Shown here in pieces: positions 1 to 8,791 of a stretch of 64,000 bases of DNA. Under the pieces are notes generated by a model, which did no database searches, was not told the DNA's origin, and saw only the letters and a program-made list of their open reading frames with translations. The position numbers and the translations under genes are program-made. Source of the DNA: DATFNV01 sp963827935 (lineage in GTDB: Bacteria > Planctomycetota > Planctomycetia > Gemmatales > Gemmataceae); the NCBI GenBank assembly GCA_963827935.1, contig CAWHCN010000030.1:1-64000 (forward strand), written 5' to 3'. Position 1 is the first letter of the stretch. Each line of letters opens with the position of its first letter.

Positions 1-266
1 TGTGGCTGTTGGAGGTATAGCCGACATCGGGAGGCGCTGGCGCCCCGAAGGCTCGGTACGCGGTGTCGCATAGCAGCCGACATGAAGGCGCGAAGTGCTG
101 CGTTGCAAACGGAAACGATCACGGCTCATCTGGCTTTGGCACGATCCCCCAAACTGAAGTCGCATGCTGCACCGCCGCGCGATTGTCTTGATCAAAATCA
201 AACGATGTACGGCATGGGGCTGGTATTCGAGGATCGTTTGGAACGTCCCATTCCCGCCAGCGTTTT

Positions 267-521
267 ATGAATATGAACTATCGGGCAAGCGCGTGCAGGA
301 AGAAGGCATTGCAGTGCGAGCGCGCCGCCAAGATTGCTACCGATGCTGACGCTCGCCGTGTATACTCTGATGTGGCTCGTCAATGGCGGGACCGAGCACA
401 ACACACCGAGGAGCTTGAACGACATACAAGCGCATCGAGAACCGAGAGCAATGCAAGCCAACAGTCGATTGCGGATAAGCAATCATTCGTCAGCGCGAGT
501 TCCGGTCGATTGACACCATAA
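267..521 (+). CDS. small hypothetical protein, rhizobial type
   Basis: An 84-residue charged protein with no signal peptide or membrane segment. Its first half (Cys-Arg-Lys-Lys then CERAAKIATDADARR and DVARQWRDRA) is a helical pattern that resembles short proteins common in Bradyrhizobium, where a Cys-rich start is followed by a repeated ER-A pattern and an RQWR motif. That resemblance is from memory and not a search. The function is unknown. It lies alone ahead of a decayed TPR gene. The C-terminal third is Ser/Thr rich and looks less conserved, so the stop may not be original. Confidence 0.5.
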   Translation: MNMNYRASACRKKALQCERAAKIATDADARRVYSDVARQWRDRAQHTEELERHTSASRTESNASQQSIADKQSFVSASSGRLTP

Positions 522-554
522 CAGCGGAGACTGTCGCGGTAGGATTTCATCGCC

Positions 555-1312
555 CCCGGCCATCATAGACCGGCTGGCGCAATCTGATCTCAGTAGCATC
601 ATGTGGCAGCGCGAAATGTCGGTGTCGTACGACAAGGTCGGCGACGCGCAGCTGGCACAGGGTGACTTTGTGGGTGCCCTCAAGTCGTACTCCGATAGCC
701 TCGCCATCTTGGAGCGGCTGGCGAAAACCGATCCTGGCAATGCCGAATGGCAGAGCGATCTGTCGGTGGCGTACAGCAAGATCGGCGACGTGCGAGTTTG
801 CGCAGGGCGACCTTGCGGTGACCGACGTCAGGATCGGCGTTGATGTACGAACGCGACAAGTCCAGGCCGCACCTGCTATTGCTGGGATCGGACTTCGCCA
901 GCCGTTCGGCAATGGCGACGTCCTCGCGGTAGGATTTGAGCGCCCCCCTACATGTTGGCAGGGCTAAGCGACCCTGCAGGGGCGCTGAAGTCCTACCGCG
1001 ACGGCCTCGCCATCTTTGACTGGCTGGCGCAGTCCGATCCCGGCAACACCAGCCGGCAGCAAGATCTGTCGGTGACGTACGAGAGGATCGGCGGCGTTCA
1101 GTTGGCGCAGGGCGACATTACGGGCGCTGTGCAATCCTACCACGACAGCCTCACCATCAGAGACCGGCTGGCGCAATCTGATCCGGAATAACGCCGGCTG
1201 GCAGCATGATCTTGCCGCGACCTGCGCGAAACTTGCCGTCGTGTATCGCCGAGCCAATGATGTTGAGAACGCGCTGGCCGCGCTGCGGCAGGCAAACGCC
1301 ATTATGATTTAG
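555..1312 (+). pseudogene. TPR-repeat protein remnant
   Basis: Repeated tetratricopeptide units can be read in pieces: VGDAQLAQGDFVGALKSYSD followed by SLAILERLAKTDPGNAEWQ, then IGDVR, then a second unit GALKSYRDGLAIFDWLAQSDPGN with IGGVQLAQGDITGAVQSYHD. A last piece (WQHDLAATCAKLAVVYRRAN, ALAALRQANA) follows after a stop. The units occupy different frames and are separated by stops, so the gene cannot make a full protein. Between about 825 and 950 the repeat unit is on the opposite strand. Proteins of this kind in rhizobia usually carry many such 48-residue units behind a sensor or TIR domain; none is seen here. Confidence 0.75.
825..950 (-). other. inverted TPR segment inside the TPR pseudogene
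   Basis: Read on the minus strand this stretch encodes GALKSYREDVAIAERLAKSD then PSN and LDLSRSYI, which is the same TPR unit that its flanks encode on the plus strand. The plus-strand unit stops making sense after AQGDLAV near 822 and resumes at GALKSYRDG near 982. A small inversion between repeat units, real or assembly-made, explains it. Confidence 0.6.
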
Positions 1313-1374
1313 CTGTTGAAACTTTTGCCGAACAACGCTGACTGGAAGCGCGAGCTGGCCTGGCTCAGCGTCAG

Positions 1375-1410
1375 ATCGCGGGGCTGATGAAAATCGCGGG
1401 GCTGATGAAA
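1375..1410 (+). repeat. two tandem copies of an 18-bp unit
   Basis: The unit ATCGCGGGGCTGATGAAA occurs twice head to tail with no mismatch. It lies at the decayed 3' end of the TPR remnant and probably arose by slippage. Confidence 0.8.
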
Positions 1411-1411
1411 T

Positions 1412-1426
1412 AAGGCGATCCGCCTT
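1412..1426 (+). terminator. possible intrinsic terminator
   Basis: AAGGCG and CGCCTT form a 6-bp stem around a 3-base loop directly after the TPR remnant, followed by T-rich sequence (TTTT, then CTTTTT about 15 bases on). The T run is not adjacent to the stem, so the call is weak. Confidence 0.3.
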
Positions 1427-1664
1427 GAGATTTTCGCGGTCTTTTTAGTCGAGCATGTCGCCTGTTGGCCCGTCACGTCACTTGCCGTAGTGGAGCAATT
1501 TGGGCGCGATCTGGCGGAAAGCGGACATCACGCAGACATCGTTGATCGGTCGAAAATGACCCAACTGCGACATGGGAGCGATACCCAACCGCGTAGTGTT
1601 TGAGCAATCACCAGCGTGCTAGTGTCAGTCGAACAATGCCCTGTCATGAGCTTTGGGGAAGGCA

Positions 1665-2490
1665 ATGAGGCGGCGCGAGTTCGTTCTTTTTGGCGGTGTC
1701 CTCATGGCCTGCCCGCTTGCCGCTCGCGCACAGGAGCCGGGGCGGGTTTATCGCCTCGGTAGCTTGCACCGGAATCAGCGCAGCAGTCCGGAATATGATG
1801 GCGTTGTTCGATGAAGCGCGCAAAAATGGTTTTGTCGAGGGAGCCAACCTTTCGGTCGATGCCGACGGTTGGAGACTAACCGAAGAACAGTTTCCGGTTC
1901 ACGCCGGCGTCCTCGTCAAAGCCCGAGTTGATGTCATCATCTGCAGCGAAGAGAGCGCCGTTCGCGCCGCACAGAAGGCGACAAAGACCATTTCGACCTT
2001 TCTAACGCCAGTGACAGGTAAGCTTGGGCTTTGGCGCGCGCGTCGTTTGATGTAAACCCTGATGGGGATATCCTCGGCGTTCAGCATTCTCGCCAACCAA
2101 CTTGATGGCAAGCGGCAGGTAATCCTGATGGAAATCGTGCCGGCAGTGCTAGGCATTGCTGTTCTCTCTGATTCGAAAACCACCTCGGCACAGCAACTCA
2201 AGATGCTGGCGGGACTGGCCCGCACACGGGGCGTGGAGCTTGCCATTTATCAGGCATCAAGCCCCGACTGAATATCGGGACCGCCATCGAGGCGGCGAAG
2301 CATACAGGCGCGGAAGCACTCAACGTTCTTGCTTCAGCGCAACTCTACCTCAATCGTCGGATCGTTATGGAGCGCGTTGCGGCTCTGCGCCTGCCTGCAA
2401 TCTACGAATGGCGAATGAAAGTGAGGAGGGCGGTCTAGTCGGTCACGGCGCTCGATACGGCGCAGCAAGCAGGAGCACTCTGGCCAATAT
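1665..2490 (+). pseudogene. ABC transporter substrate-binding protein remnant
   Basis: The start at 1665 gives MRRREFVLFGGVL then LAARAQ, the typical twin-arginine-like leader of rhizobial ABC substrate-binding proteins of the PF04392 type. The body continues in two other frames: MMALFDEARKNGFVEGANLS and VDVIICSEESAVRAAQKAT, then ANQLDGKRQVILMEIVPAVL, then AKHTGAEALNVLAS and YLNRRIVMERVAALRLPAIY. At least three frameshifts are needed to join these, and the normal last 60 or so residues are missing. In the family the protein is exported and binds a small ligand for an inner-membrane importer; no permease or ATPase gene is nearby. Confidence 0.8.
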
Positions 2491-3116
2491 GTGGTGGCCC
2501 CAACCACCCGAAGTGCTGAAATCGAATAATACGGCCACGACGAGGTCGCCTTAGTTGGCGGCCTCGTTGTCTTTGTGGGTCAGCGTGAACCTGCCCTCGG
2601 AAGGCGCGCAGCCGCGTAGTTGTTTGTTGCGGTTTGCTGCGAGACGGCGATACGTCTGAAATTGGGGGCAAAGCGGACGTGCCAGGCGCGTGCGCAAAAC
2701 GTCGCTGATGACCGATGCTGTTTAAAAAGCAGGTCTTTCGGTTGGCGTTATGCTGTTGGGTGGTTTTGATCCGGCTGAGATGAGCCGGGGGCGTTGGATT
2801 TTGAGGTCGCTTGATTGGCGGCGACCCTCGACGCGGACGCTACTGGCGCACTGTGAACCAGGTGAGGCAAGCGATGCGCGCCGCCGGTGCGCAAGCCCGG
2901 CGTGTAAGATGATCGCCGCGCCGATCGTGAATTGATCAGCCGTCGACTTATTACTTCAGCGCATCACTTCCAACTTGCCGTCCCAAAGAGAATGCCAAGT
3001 GACGGCGCAACGGCGCCGAATTCATGCGACAAGTTGTCCACAGAAAAACTAACAGGGACAAGCCGCCGGCGTCGTATAGGCTGTGCGGCCATATCAAGGG
3101 TGTGCGGAGGCTTCGG
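2491..3116. other. intergenic stretch, nothing recognised
   Basis: About 620 bases in which I see no convincing gene, RNA or repeat. Short open frames exist on both strands but show no family resemblance and no ribosome binding site. Confidence 0.5.
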
Positions 3117-3559
3117 GTGAAAAAGACGTTCACGTTGGCTGATATTGTTCTTTTTATCACTTGGAATTGGGCAACGAATGCAGGCGCCTGCGAATTTGTC
3201 GCTCCTCAGTATCAGCTACAGTCGGATACTGTCGAATGGCAAATGAGCGCGCGTTCCGGCGAGACCTGCCGTCGCGGTGTCCGCTTTAGGCTGATATCAA
3301 ATCCTACGATCAAGGTTATCGCTTCCCCAGAGTTCGGCAGTCTGACACTACAGGGTCCGTCTTTCTCGTACACTGCGGGATCGGATTTTCATGATCAGGA
3401 TTTACCACGATCGAGGTGTCGGGCTTCATTGGACAAGCAAGCGGGAACTCGTTCATTCACGTCACAGTATCAAACATCCCTTCAACAATTTCGTCCCCGC
3501 GCACGAGCCGTAGCTCACAGTGCGCTTTTGCTATTGTGCGAAACCGCGGGCTGACGTGA
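3117..3559 (+). CDS. small secreted Ig-like/cadherin-like protein, frameshifted
   Basis: The start is taken as GTG at 3117 because VKKTFTLADIVLFITW then NAGACEF forms a signal peptide; a longer frame from 3024 adds residues that look non-coding. The mature part has short beta-strand patterns (FVAPQYQLQSDTVEWQMSAR; GSLTLQGPSFSYTAGSDFH). A single-base shift near 3398 is needed: in the next frame it reads FTTIEVSGFIGQASGNSFIH then VTVSNIPSTI and ends at TGA 3557-3559. The gene stop abuts the ATG of the HTH gene (TGAATG), so the two are probably cotranslated. Length is about 147 residues. The function is unknown. Confidence 0.6.
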
Positions 3560-3783
3560 ATGCAAAAAATCCTGAAAAAAAAGGATGTTGTTCGATTGCT
3601 TCGACAACAGGTTGCCGAAGCAGGCGGACAAAGCAGATGGTCGAGAAAACTGGAGTTAACCGAAGTGTCGTCAATAGAGAAACTCAGGGGCGCCAGCCAC
3701 CAACAAAGGTATTGCTCAATGTGCTCGAGTTGGAAACTGTCTACGTACCAATCAAGAAACCCGATGCGCGCAAGGCTGACTGA
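3560..3783 (+). CDS. small HTH (XRE-like) protein, frameshifted
   Basis: The start ATG touches the stop of the upstream gene. The N-terminus MQKILKKKDVVRLLRQQVAE then AGGQSRWSRK is followed, after a one-base shift near 3645, by TGVNRSVVN and PPTKVLLNVLELETVYVPIK, ending at TGA 3781. This is the pattern of short rhizobial helix-turn-helix proteins in which a QS-WSR-TGVN helix pair is followed by RxPPTK and a final LELxTVYV strand. About 74 residues. It probably binds DNA. It is convergent with the SLOG-membrane gene, whose stop lies at 3741, so the two 3' ends overlap. Confidence 0.55.
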
Positions 3784-5583
3784 GGCAAACCCGAACCTGA
3801 AGCTGACCGCGGCGCCGATCGCCAGCAGCAACGCCAATATGAAGAAAATGCCGTTCGATCGGAAGAACAGCCACACAAACGCTGCAACAGCGGCTGGCAG
3901 CGCCGACAGGACAACGATCGCTCGTTCAACATCAGAGGGTGAGAGGCGATCATGGGGAAAAAGAAAAGGTGAGCGGACAGGTGAATCAAGACGAAACAGA
4001 ACGACAGAATGAAAAGATCGTGCGCCGTCGAATTTAACAGCAACGCAATCGATCTGGAGCGCTGTCGCGTCACTCTATGGAATTGCAGCTGCCCGCGATC
4101 TTTGACGCCGACCACCCCGCCTATGTAGCGCACGCAATCGAGCAAATATTCCGACGTGATCTTCACCGGCGGAATGCCGGTCGCGCGGGCAACCGCGCGC
4201 ATCTGCCAATACATCCAGGTTTGCGTCAGGCTTTCGTAGATACTCAGCGCCGGTGTGCGCGGTAGCGGTCGACCACCGCCGAGAGGAATGAGGATGCGGA
4301 TTTGGCGCATCAGCTCCGCCAATAGGCGATACTCCATCCAACGTTCATGCCAATGCAGGCGACTTCCCCGCAAGAACAGAATGACAAAGCGCCGAGCAAA
4401 AAAGCTCGAAAAATGCACCATACCAGACCGGGTGCAGGACAATTGCGACAAGCACGGCAAAAGCCGAAAGAATGTAGATGGCGAGGTAGGCGCTGCGATA
4501 GTGATCGGCGTACCAATCCGCGAGCTTATCCGCCCAGGCGTAGTGGGCGCGCAAGCGGCGATTGACCCAGTCCTCGACCGCCGATGGCCGGACGGCGGTC
4601 GATGCCCCGGCGCCATCATCTATCGGCCAGTCTTCAATGACTTCTGATTCGAAGTCCGGCACCACAAGCTTGGGCAATCTAACCACGGCGCTACCGGCAA
4701 GATCGCGAAATATCTTCCACCAGAACCAAAAATTCAGTCCTGGCTTGCGTTCGGCAAAATACTCACGCGCGCTCAGCCTTGCCGCCTGAGCATCATCGGC
4801 ACGCGGCTCCGGCGATGCCAGCTCGGCTTGCACAAGAACATTGATTTGCGCGGCGATCGATTGACTGAGCTGCGTTGATCCAGGCTGCGGCCGGCTCGGA
4901 CCGGCGTCGCGGTTTTCGATGCTGGCGATATCCTGCTCGGTTCGCAGTAGCCGCCACTCGTCCGGCTTGAATGGATCGATCCAAAGAACCGGAAGATGAA
5001 AATACACGGCTTCCCGCAGCGTTTGCACCGTACCGCCGCTTCCGGCGGCCGCGCCACGATCCCAAACAGCGACCGCAAAATCCGTTGGTTCATCGCCACC
5101 GACCAGCCATGCCATAAGCGCGCCGGCCGCCGAACGCCGGCCGTCAACATGAAACGTGACCAGACCGGCGCCTTGCCGAGCGCGCTCAGCAACTCGCGAA
5201 ACTTGTCAGGCGAGTCGACTTCCAGGGCTGGGCGGGAGGAAACCGCTTTCGAATCCTGCTGGTGAAATGCATCGACAGAGAACTCAAAGCCAAGCTCGAT
5301 TGCCGCGCCCGCAACATCCGGTCGCCGCCCCCGGCCAGCGTGGAAACCGCTCGCAAATAGCACCATCCGGCGCGTAGACCGGGCTGGGATTGGCCCGATC
5401 GGCTTTTGCGAAGTTTGTTACCTCTGTCTGCACCAACTCAAGCGCGTTTCGGAGCGTCCGACTTAGCGCCTCCAAAGTTGCCGCATCCTTCGGCAAACGA
5501 TCCGGTCGATGACCCACGATACCGACGCGGAATGCGAGGCGCGCCCGGGGAGGAGATTTCGACTGCGTGGACTTGGCAGGCAT
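3741..5583 (-). pseudogene. SLOG-like nucleotide-sensing protein with C-terminal membrane segments, frameshifted
   Basis: The N-terminus (MPAKSTQSKSPPRARLAF then RVGIVGHRPDRLPKDA) has the GxxGHR-x-L signature of SLOG/YspA-type Rossmann folds that bind or cleave nucleotides. Three frames are needed: the SLOG start (from 5583), a middle part (AGAAIELGFEFSVDAFHQQD; DKFRELLSALGKAPVW) and a long segment with AWLVGGDEPTDFAVAVWDRG, TVQTLREAVYFHLPVLWIDP and a membrane helix YLAIYILSAFAVLVAIVL near 4480-4530. A last frame contains HERWMEYRLLAELMRQIRIL and a second hydrophobic stretch near 3800-3870 (FFILALLLAIGAAVSF). Unbroken length would be about 600 residues. It lies 170 bp downstream of the patatin gene on the same strand. 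SLOG domains next to lipases or TIR proteins are known in nucleotide-triggered immunity; assignment to such a system is inference. Confidence 0.6.
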
Positions 5584-5753
5584 CGCTAACCAATGTTGAT
5601 CGTCACGAGTTTAGACGAACCACTACCAGCCTCTGATGACGTTATCCCCATCGGCCGATTGGCTTGACGTCTCGCCCCGCCGTTGCTTTTGAACGACGGA
5701 ACAGGAAGTATCTTTGCTGCTTCCACCATCGTTTCGTGCTCGAACGGCCGTGG

Positions 5754-7165
5754 TCATTTTCTCGACCGTTTCTCGCTTTGCACAACCAGCGCGCTGCGGG
5801 CGTTGCTCAACGCCGTCAGTACGGAACTCCAAAAAACAAACCACACTGAAGGCGGATCGGGCGTCTTCGACTCGAACGGGCGCGGTGTGGCCGAAGGCCG
5901 CCGCCCATCGCACCAAGTTGCCATCTCGCCGAGCCAATGTTCGGGCTTAACCTGCTTTCTCGCCGCAATCTGGGCAAGCTTATAGATGTCGTGGATGATG
6001 GTTGGGTCATCCATGCTGCGCATGCGCACCACGTCCGCTTTGGTCAGCTTGCGGCCGAACTCCTTTTCGACCTCAGCGCCAAGCTCTTGTTCGATCCACG
6101 GCAAGTCCAACTGCACGTCGTAGCGCAAGAAGCGAAACATCTTGCCGCTTGCCGGCGTTTCCTTTTCAAGGGCCCTAAGCTCGGAATTAATCCACCACGG
6201 CGTCAGGGTTTCGCCGAGGTATTGCATCTGGGTGATCGCGAACATCTGAATGTCATTCATCAATGACATGAGCGCACGATAGGTAATTTTGGCGGTCCAT
6301 CCCAAACCAAGCTCGTCGGGCACGACGCGATCGCGATGGCTGCCAGTTCCCACCGACACAATGGTCAGGTCGTTCGGCGTCGCCTTCCAGCGCAGCTGAT
6401 AGGCGTCCAAAATCGTCATCAAAAAAAGCATCACCGACGGGTTGTTGTGGGGAGTGACTCCGCCATCAACGAAAAGTCCGGGCTCTTCACCGTCGACAAT
6501 TTTCAGCCATTCCGGCTCGAAGTAGAATGGCGCTGCGGTGCTGGCGCGCACAAGATTGCCGAGAGGATAATATCTATTACCGATGTGTCCGTTTCCCCCG
6601 GCTTTTGTTTCCCAATATAGACCGCGTGGATTATTGGCAATAATCCAGGGACTTCCCGTATCCAAACGTTTGCTGATGAGGCAAAAGCCGGTATGCAAAT
6701 CCTCGGTGTCGAGTTGGCGATCGCCGACAATTTGCTCAATCTCCTTGCGCAGCGCTTCGGCGTCGAATTTCGATTTCATGCGCAACAGACGCCACAGCGA
6801 GCCCCGGAACACCTTCGGCGCAAGTTCGAGATAGAAGTTCCTGATGTCCTGCGTCGTGTAACCAAGCGCCAACGCCCCGGCAATCACCGCGCCAGTCGAT
6901 GTTCCGCCGATCAGATCAAACCAGTTGGCCAAGTGGATGGGCTCGCCAAGCCGCTGGCTCAGCACCGTTTCAATCTGTTCAGAAAAGCGACCGTGATCGC
7001 GCCGCGCACACCACCGCCGTCCAACGCCAAGATGCGCTTGGGACCCGGACAGAACAGATGTCTATCCCGGTCGTTTGCGCACGCGCATTTGGCAGGCTGC
7101 GGGGATCCGTCCGGCGTCGGACTGACGTTTGGGCTATCGCCCTCCCGAAGCAAAGACATACTCAA
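5754..7165 (-). pseudogene. patatin-like phospholipase, one frameshift
   Basis: A cytosolic serine lipase of the patatin fold. All three signatures are visible: the oxyanion loop LDGGGVRGA near residue 47, the nucleophile elbow GGTSTGAVIAGAL near residue 90, and the catalytic Asp in FVDGGVTPHNNP. One frameshift near 6,970 separates the first 68 residues (start MSMSLLREGDSPN at 7165) from the remaining 403. The N-terminal 40 residues before the oxyanion loop include a Cys-rich piece. The total of about 470 residues is long for a plain patatin and fits the families found with nucleotide-signal defence systems such as CapV. No CD-NTase is present; the partner is the SLOG-membrane gene directly downstream. 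Whether the shift is real or a read error cannot be told. Confidence 0.8.
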
Positions 7166-7392
7166 CCCTCCAGAAAAGTCCGCCTGCTCGTGAGACGGGA
7201 CATATTTGCGAACTTCGCAAGTCTGTCCAGGACTAATCGACTGGGCGCCGATCAGGTACTATGCGGATTGTCGCCGCCGGTACATTCGAGGAGGCAAATG
7301 TTGGTTTGGGTGGCGGGCGCGACACGCTGCGGGTCCCGCTGCTCAATGACAAGGCTGCCGGCTCCTAATATCGTCTAAGCCTTTGATGGAAT

Positions 7393-7469
7393 TGGTAGCG
7401 GAGGACGGATTTGAACCGCCGACACACGGATTATGATTCCGCTGCTCTAACCAACTGAGCTACTCCGCC
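7393..7469 (-). tRNA. tRNA-Met (CAT), elongator type
   Basis: Read on the minus strand the 77 bases fold into a full cloverleaf: acceptor GGCGGAG pairing with CTCCGCT, D-arm AGCTCAGTTGGTTAGAGC, an anticodon stem GCGGA/TCCGT with loop ATCATAA (anticodon CAT), T-arm GGCGG-TTCAAAT-CCGTC and an encoded CCA. The acceptor starts with a G-T wobble pair. The sequence is of the alphaproteobacterial kind. The integrase gene begins 70 bp away on its 5' side. Confidence 0.95.
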
Positions 7470-7538
7470 ATCCGATTGAACGCGCTGTCTTTTTTCGCGA
7501 GAGCCGTAGCGTGAGATAGTTCGTTTGCTACCCTTTTG

Positions 7539-8641
7539 CTACCCTTTCGCTCCGCGCTTGTTTAATACCGCCCTCAAGGCTCCGTCAACAATCGCGGCTG
7601 CATCGGCCTGCATGTTCGGGAGCACATGACTATAGAGGTCGAGCGTGATCCCGACCTTGCTGTGACCTAGGCGCTCACTTGCCACCTTGGGGTGGACGCC
7701 GCTCGCGAGCAGATGAGTAGCATGGGCGTGTCGCAAGTCATGGAAGCGAATGCGCGGTAGGGGGCTATGTCGAGCGAGGAACCGGACCCACTGCTGTCCA
7801 AGGCTATGCGGGCGTAACGGTGAGCCGTCGGCCTGCGTCACTACAAAATCATCATCGGATAGGCGCTTGCCGAAGCAGACGTCGAGCCCGACCGCTCTTG
7901 GGTTCCTTATATCTTACACCCGCTTTATGTCTGTTCGGCTGATTGAACTACCGCCAACTGAGCGGCCGCAAGATCGACTTGGCGCCAGCGCAGGGCCGCA
8001 ATCTCCCCGCGCCGTAGCCCGACAAGTACGGCAAACAGAATGGGAATGAAAACTCTCTTGACCCCGCGCCACCTCGATCAGCTCGGCGGTCTGCTCGAGA
8101 TCATAAGTCTGCATAGCAGCGCGACCGACTTTCGGGCCCCTTACCGCAGCAGCCGGATTGCGGCCAAGATGTCCCATTTCACGGCCTGACCAAGGGCGCT
8201 TTTGACGATCGCGTGCATCTGGCGAACGGTTCGCGGCGATAGCCCACCGGTGCCGTCCCTGCGGCCTGTCGCCAGTGCCTTGGCATAGGCCTCTGAGATG
8301 TGCTCCGGTCTCAACCTCGCTAACGGAACTGCGCCCAAGAGCGGGGCGATATTCTTATGGCAAATCTGCTCGTATCGCTCATAGGTCTTTGGGCTAACCC
8401 GCGACTTCACGTCCGCCAACCACCGGTCGAGAAATTGCGCGACAGTGGTCTTGTTCGGTTCGAGATAGGTCCCGCGCTGCATTTCGGAGATCAGCCGGGC
8501 GCATTCGATTTGCGCCTGCCGCTTGGTGCCCGCGAAGCTGTGCCATTTCCGGCGCCTCTTACCAGTCGCCGGATCGCGCATGTCGAGTATGATTGCCCAG
8601 TGGCCAGGAGCGCGTTCGCGTATGTGGCCCTTCATCGACAT
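7539..8641 (-). pseudogene. tyrosine recombinase/phage integrase, frameshifted
   Basis: A site-specific recombinase of the lambda-integrase family. The N-terminal arm-binding part is visible at 8641 (MSMKGHIRERAPGHWAI, then KWHSFAGTKRQAQIECARLI), followed by the core-binding SAM-like domain (TVAQFLDRWLADVKSRVSPK; RPEHISEAYAKAL). The catalytic domain comes in two frames: RGPKVGRAAMQTYDLEQTAE, then, after shifts near 8,150 and 7,850, HDLRHAHATHLLASGVHPKV, LGHSKVGITLDLYSHVLP with the HxxR, H and nucleophile Tyr in place. Unbroken length would be about 367 residues. It points towards the tRNA-Met gene 70 bp away, as expected for an integrative island, but it lies on the tRNA 5' side rather than the usual 3' side. 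Confidence 0.85.
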
Positions 8642-8791
8642 TTCTCCTATCTACACGGCTGAAACCGAGGCTTCATGTCGAAACATCCAAGGCAGTTTTG
8701 GTGTTTTATGCCCTATGCCCCGCCGGCGAGGAACGAGGCCGCACTTCAGAAACGAGGCAGCACCCGCAGCGAAAAAAGCAAGACGCACTGA
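8642..8791. other. junction between alphaproteobacterial-like and planctomycete-like sequence
   Basis: No gene. The integrase start is at 8641 and at 8792 an NRPS reading frame opens in the last residues of a condensation domain, directly after an in-frame TGA. Everything to the left resembles rhizobia, everything to the right Gemmata-type planctomycetes. It could be the edge of an integrated element or an assembly join. Confidence 0.55.

Noticed and set aside
5623..5937. Minus-strand frame of 104 residues between patatin and SLOG genes
   Set aside because: It overlaps the patatin C-terminus in another frame and shows no recognisable pattern.
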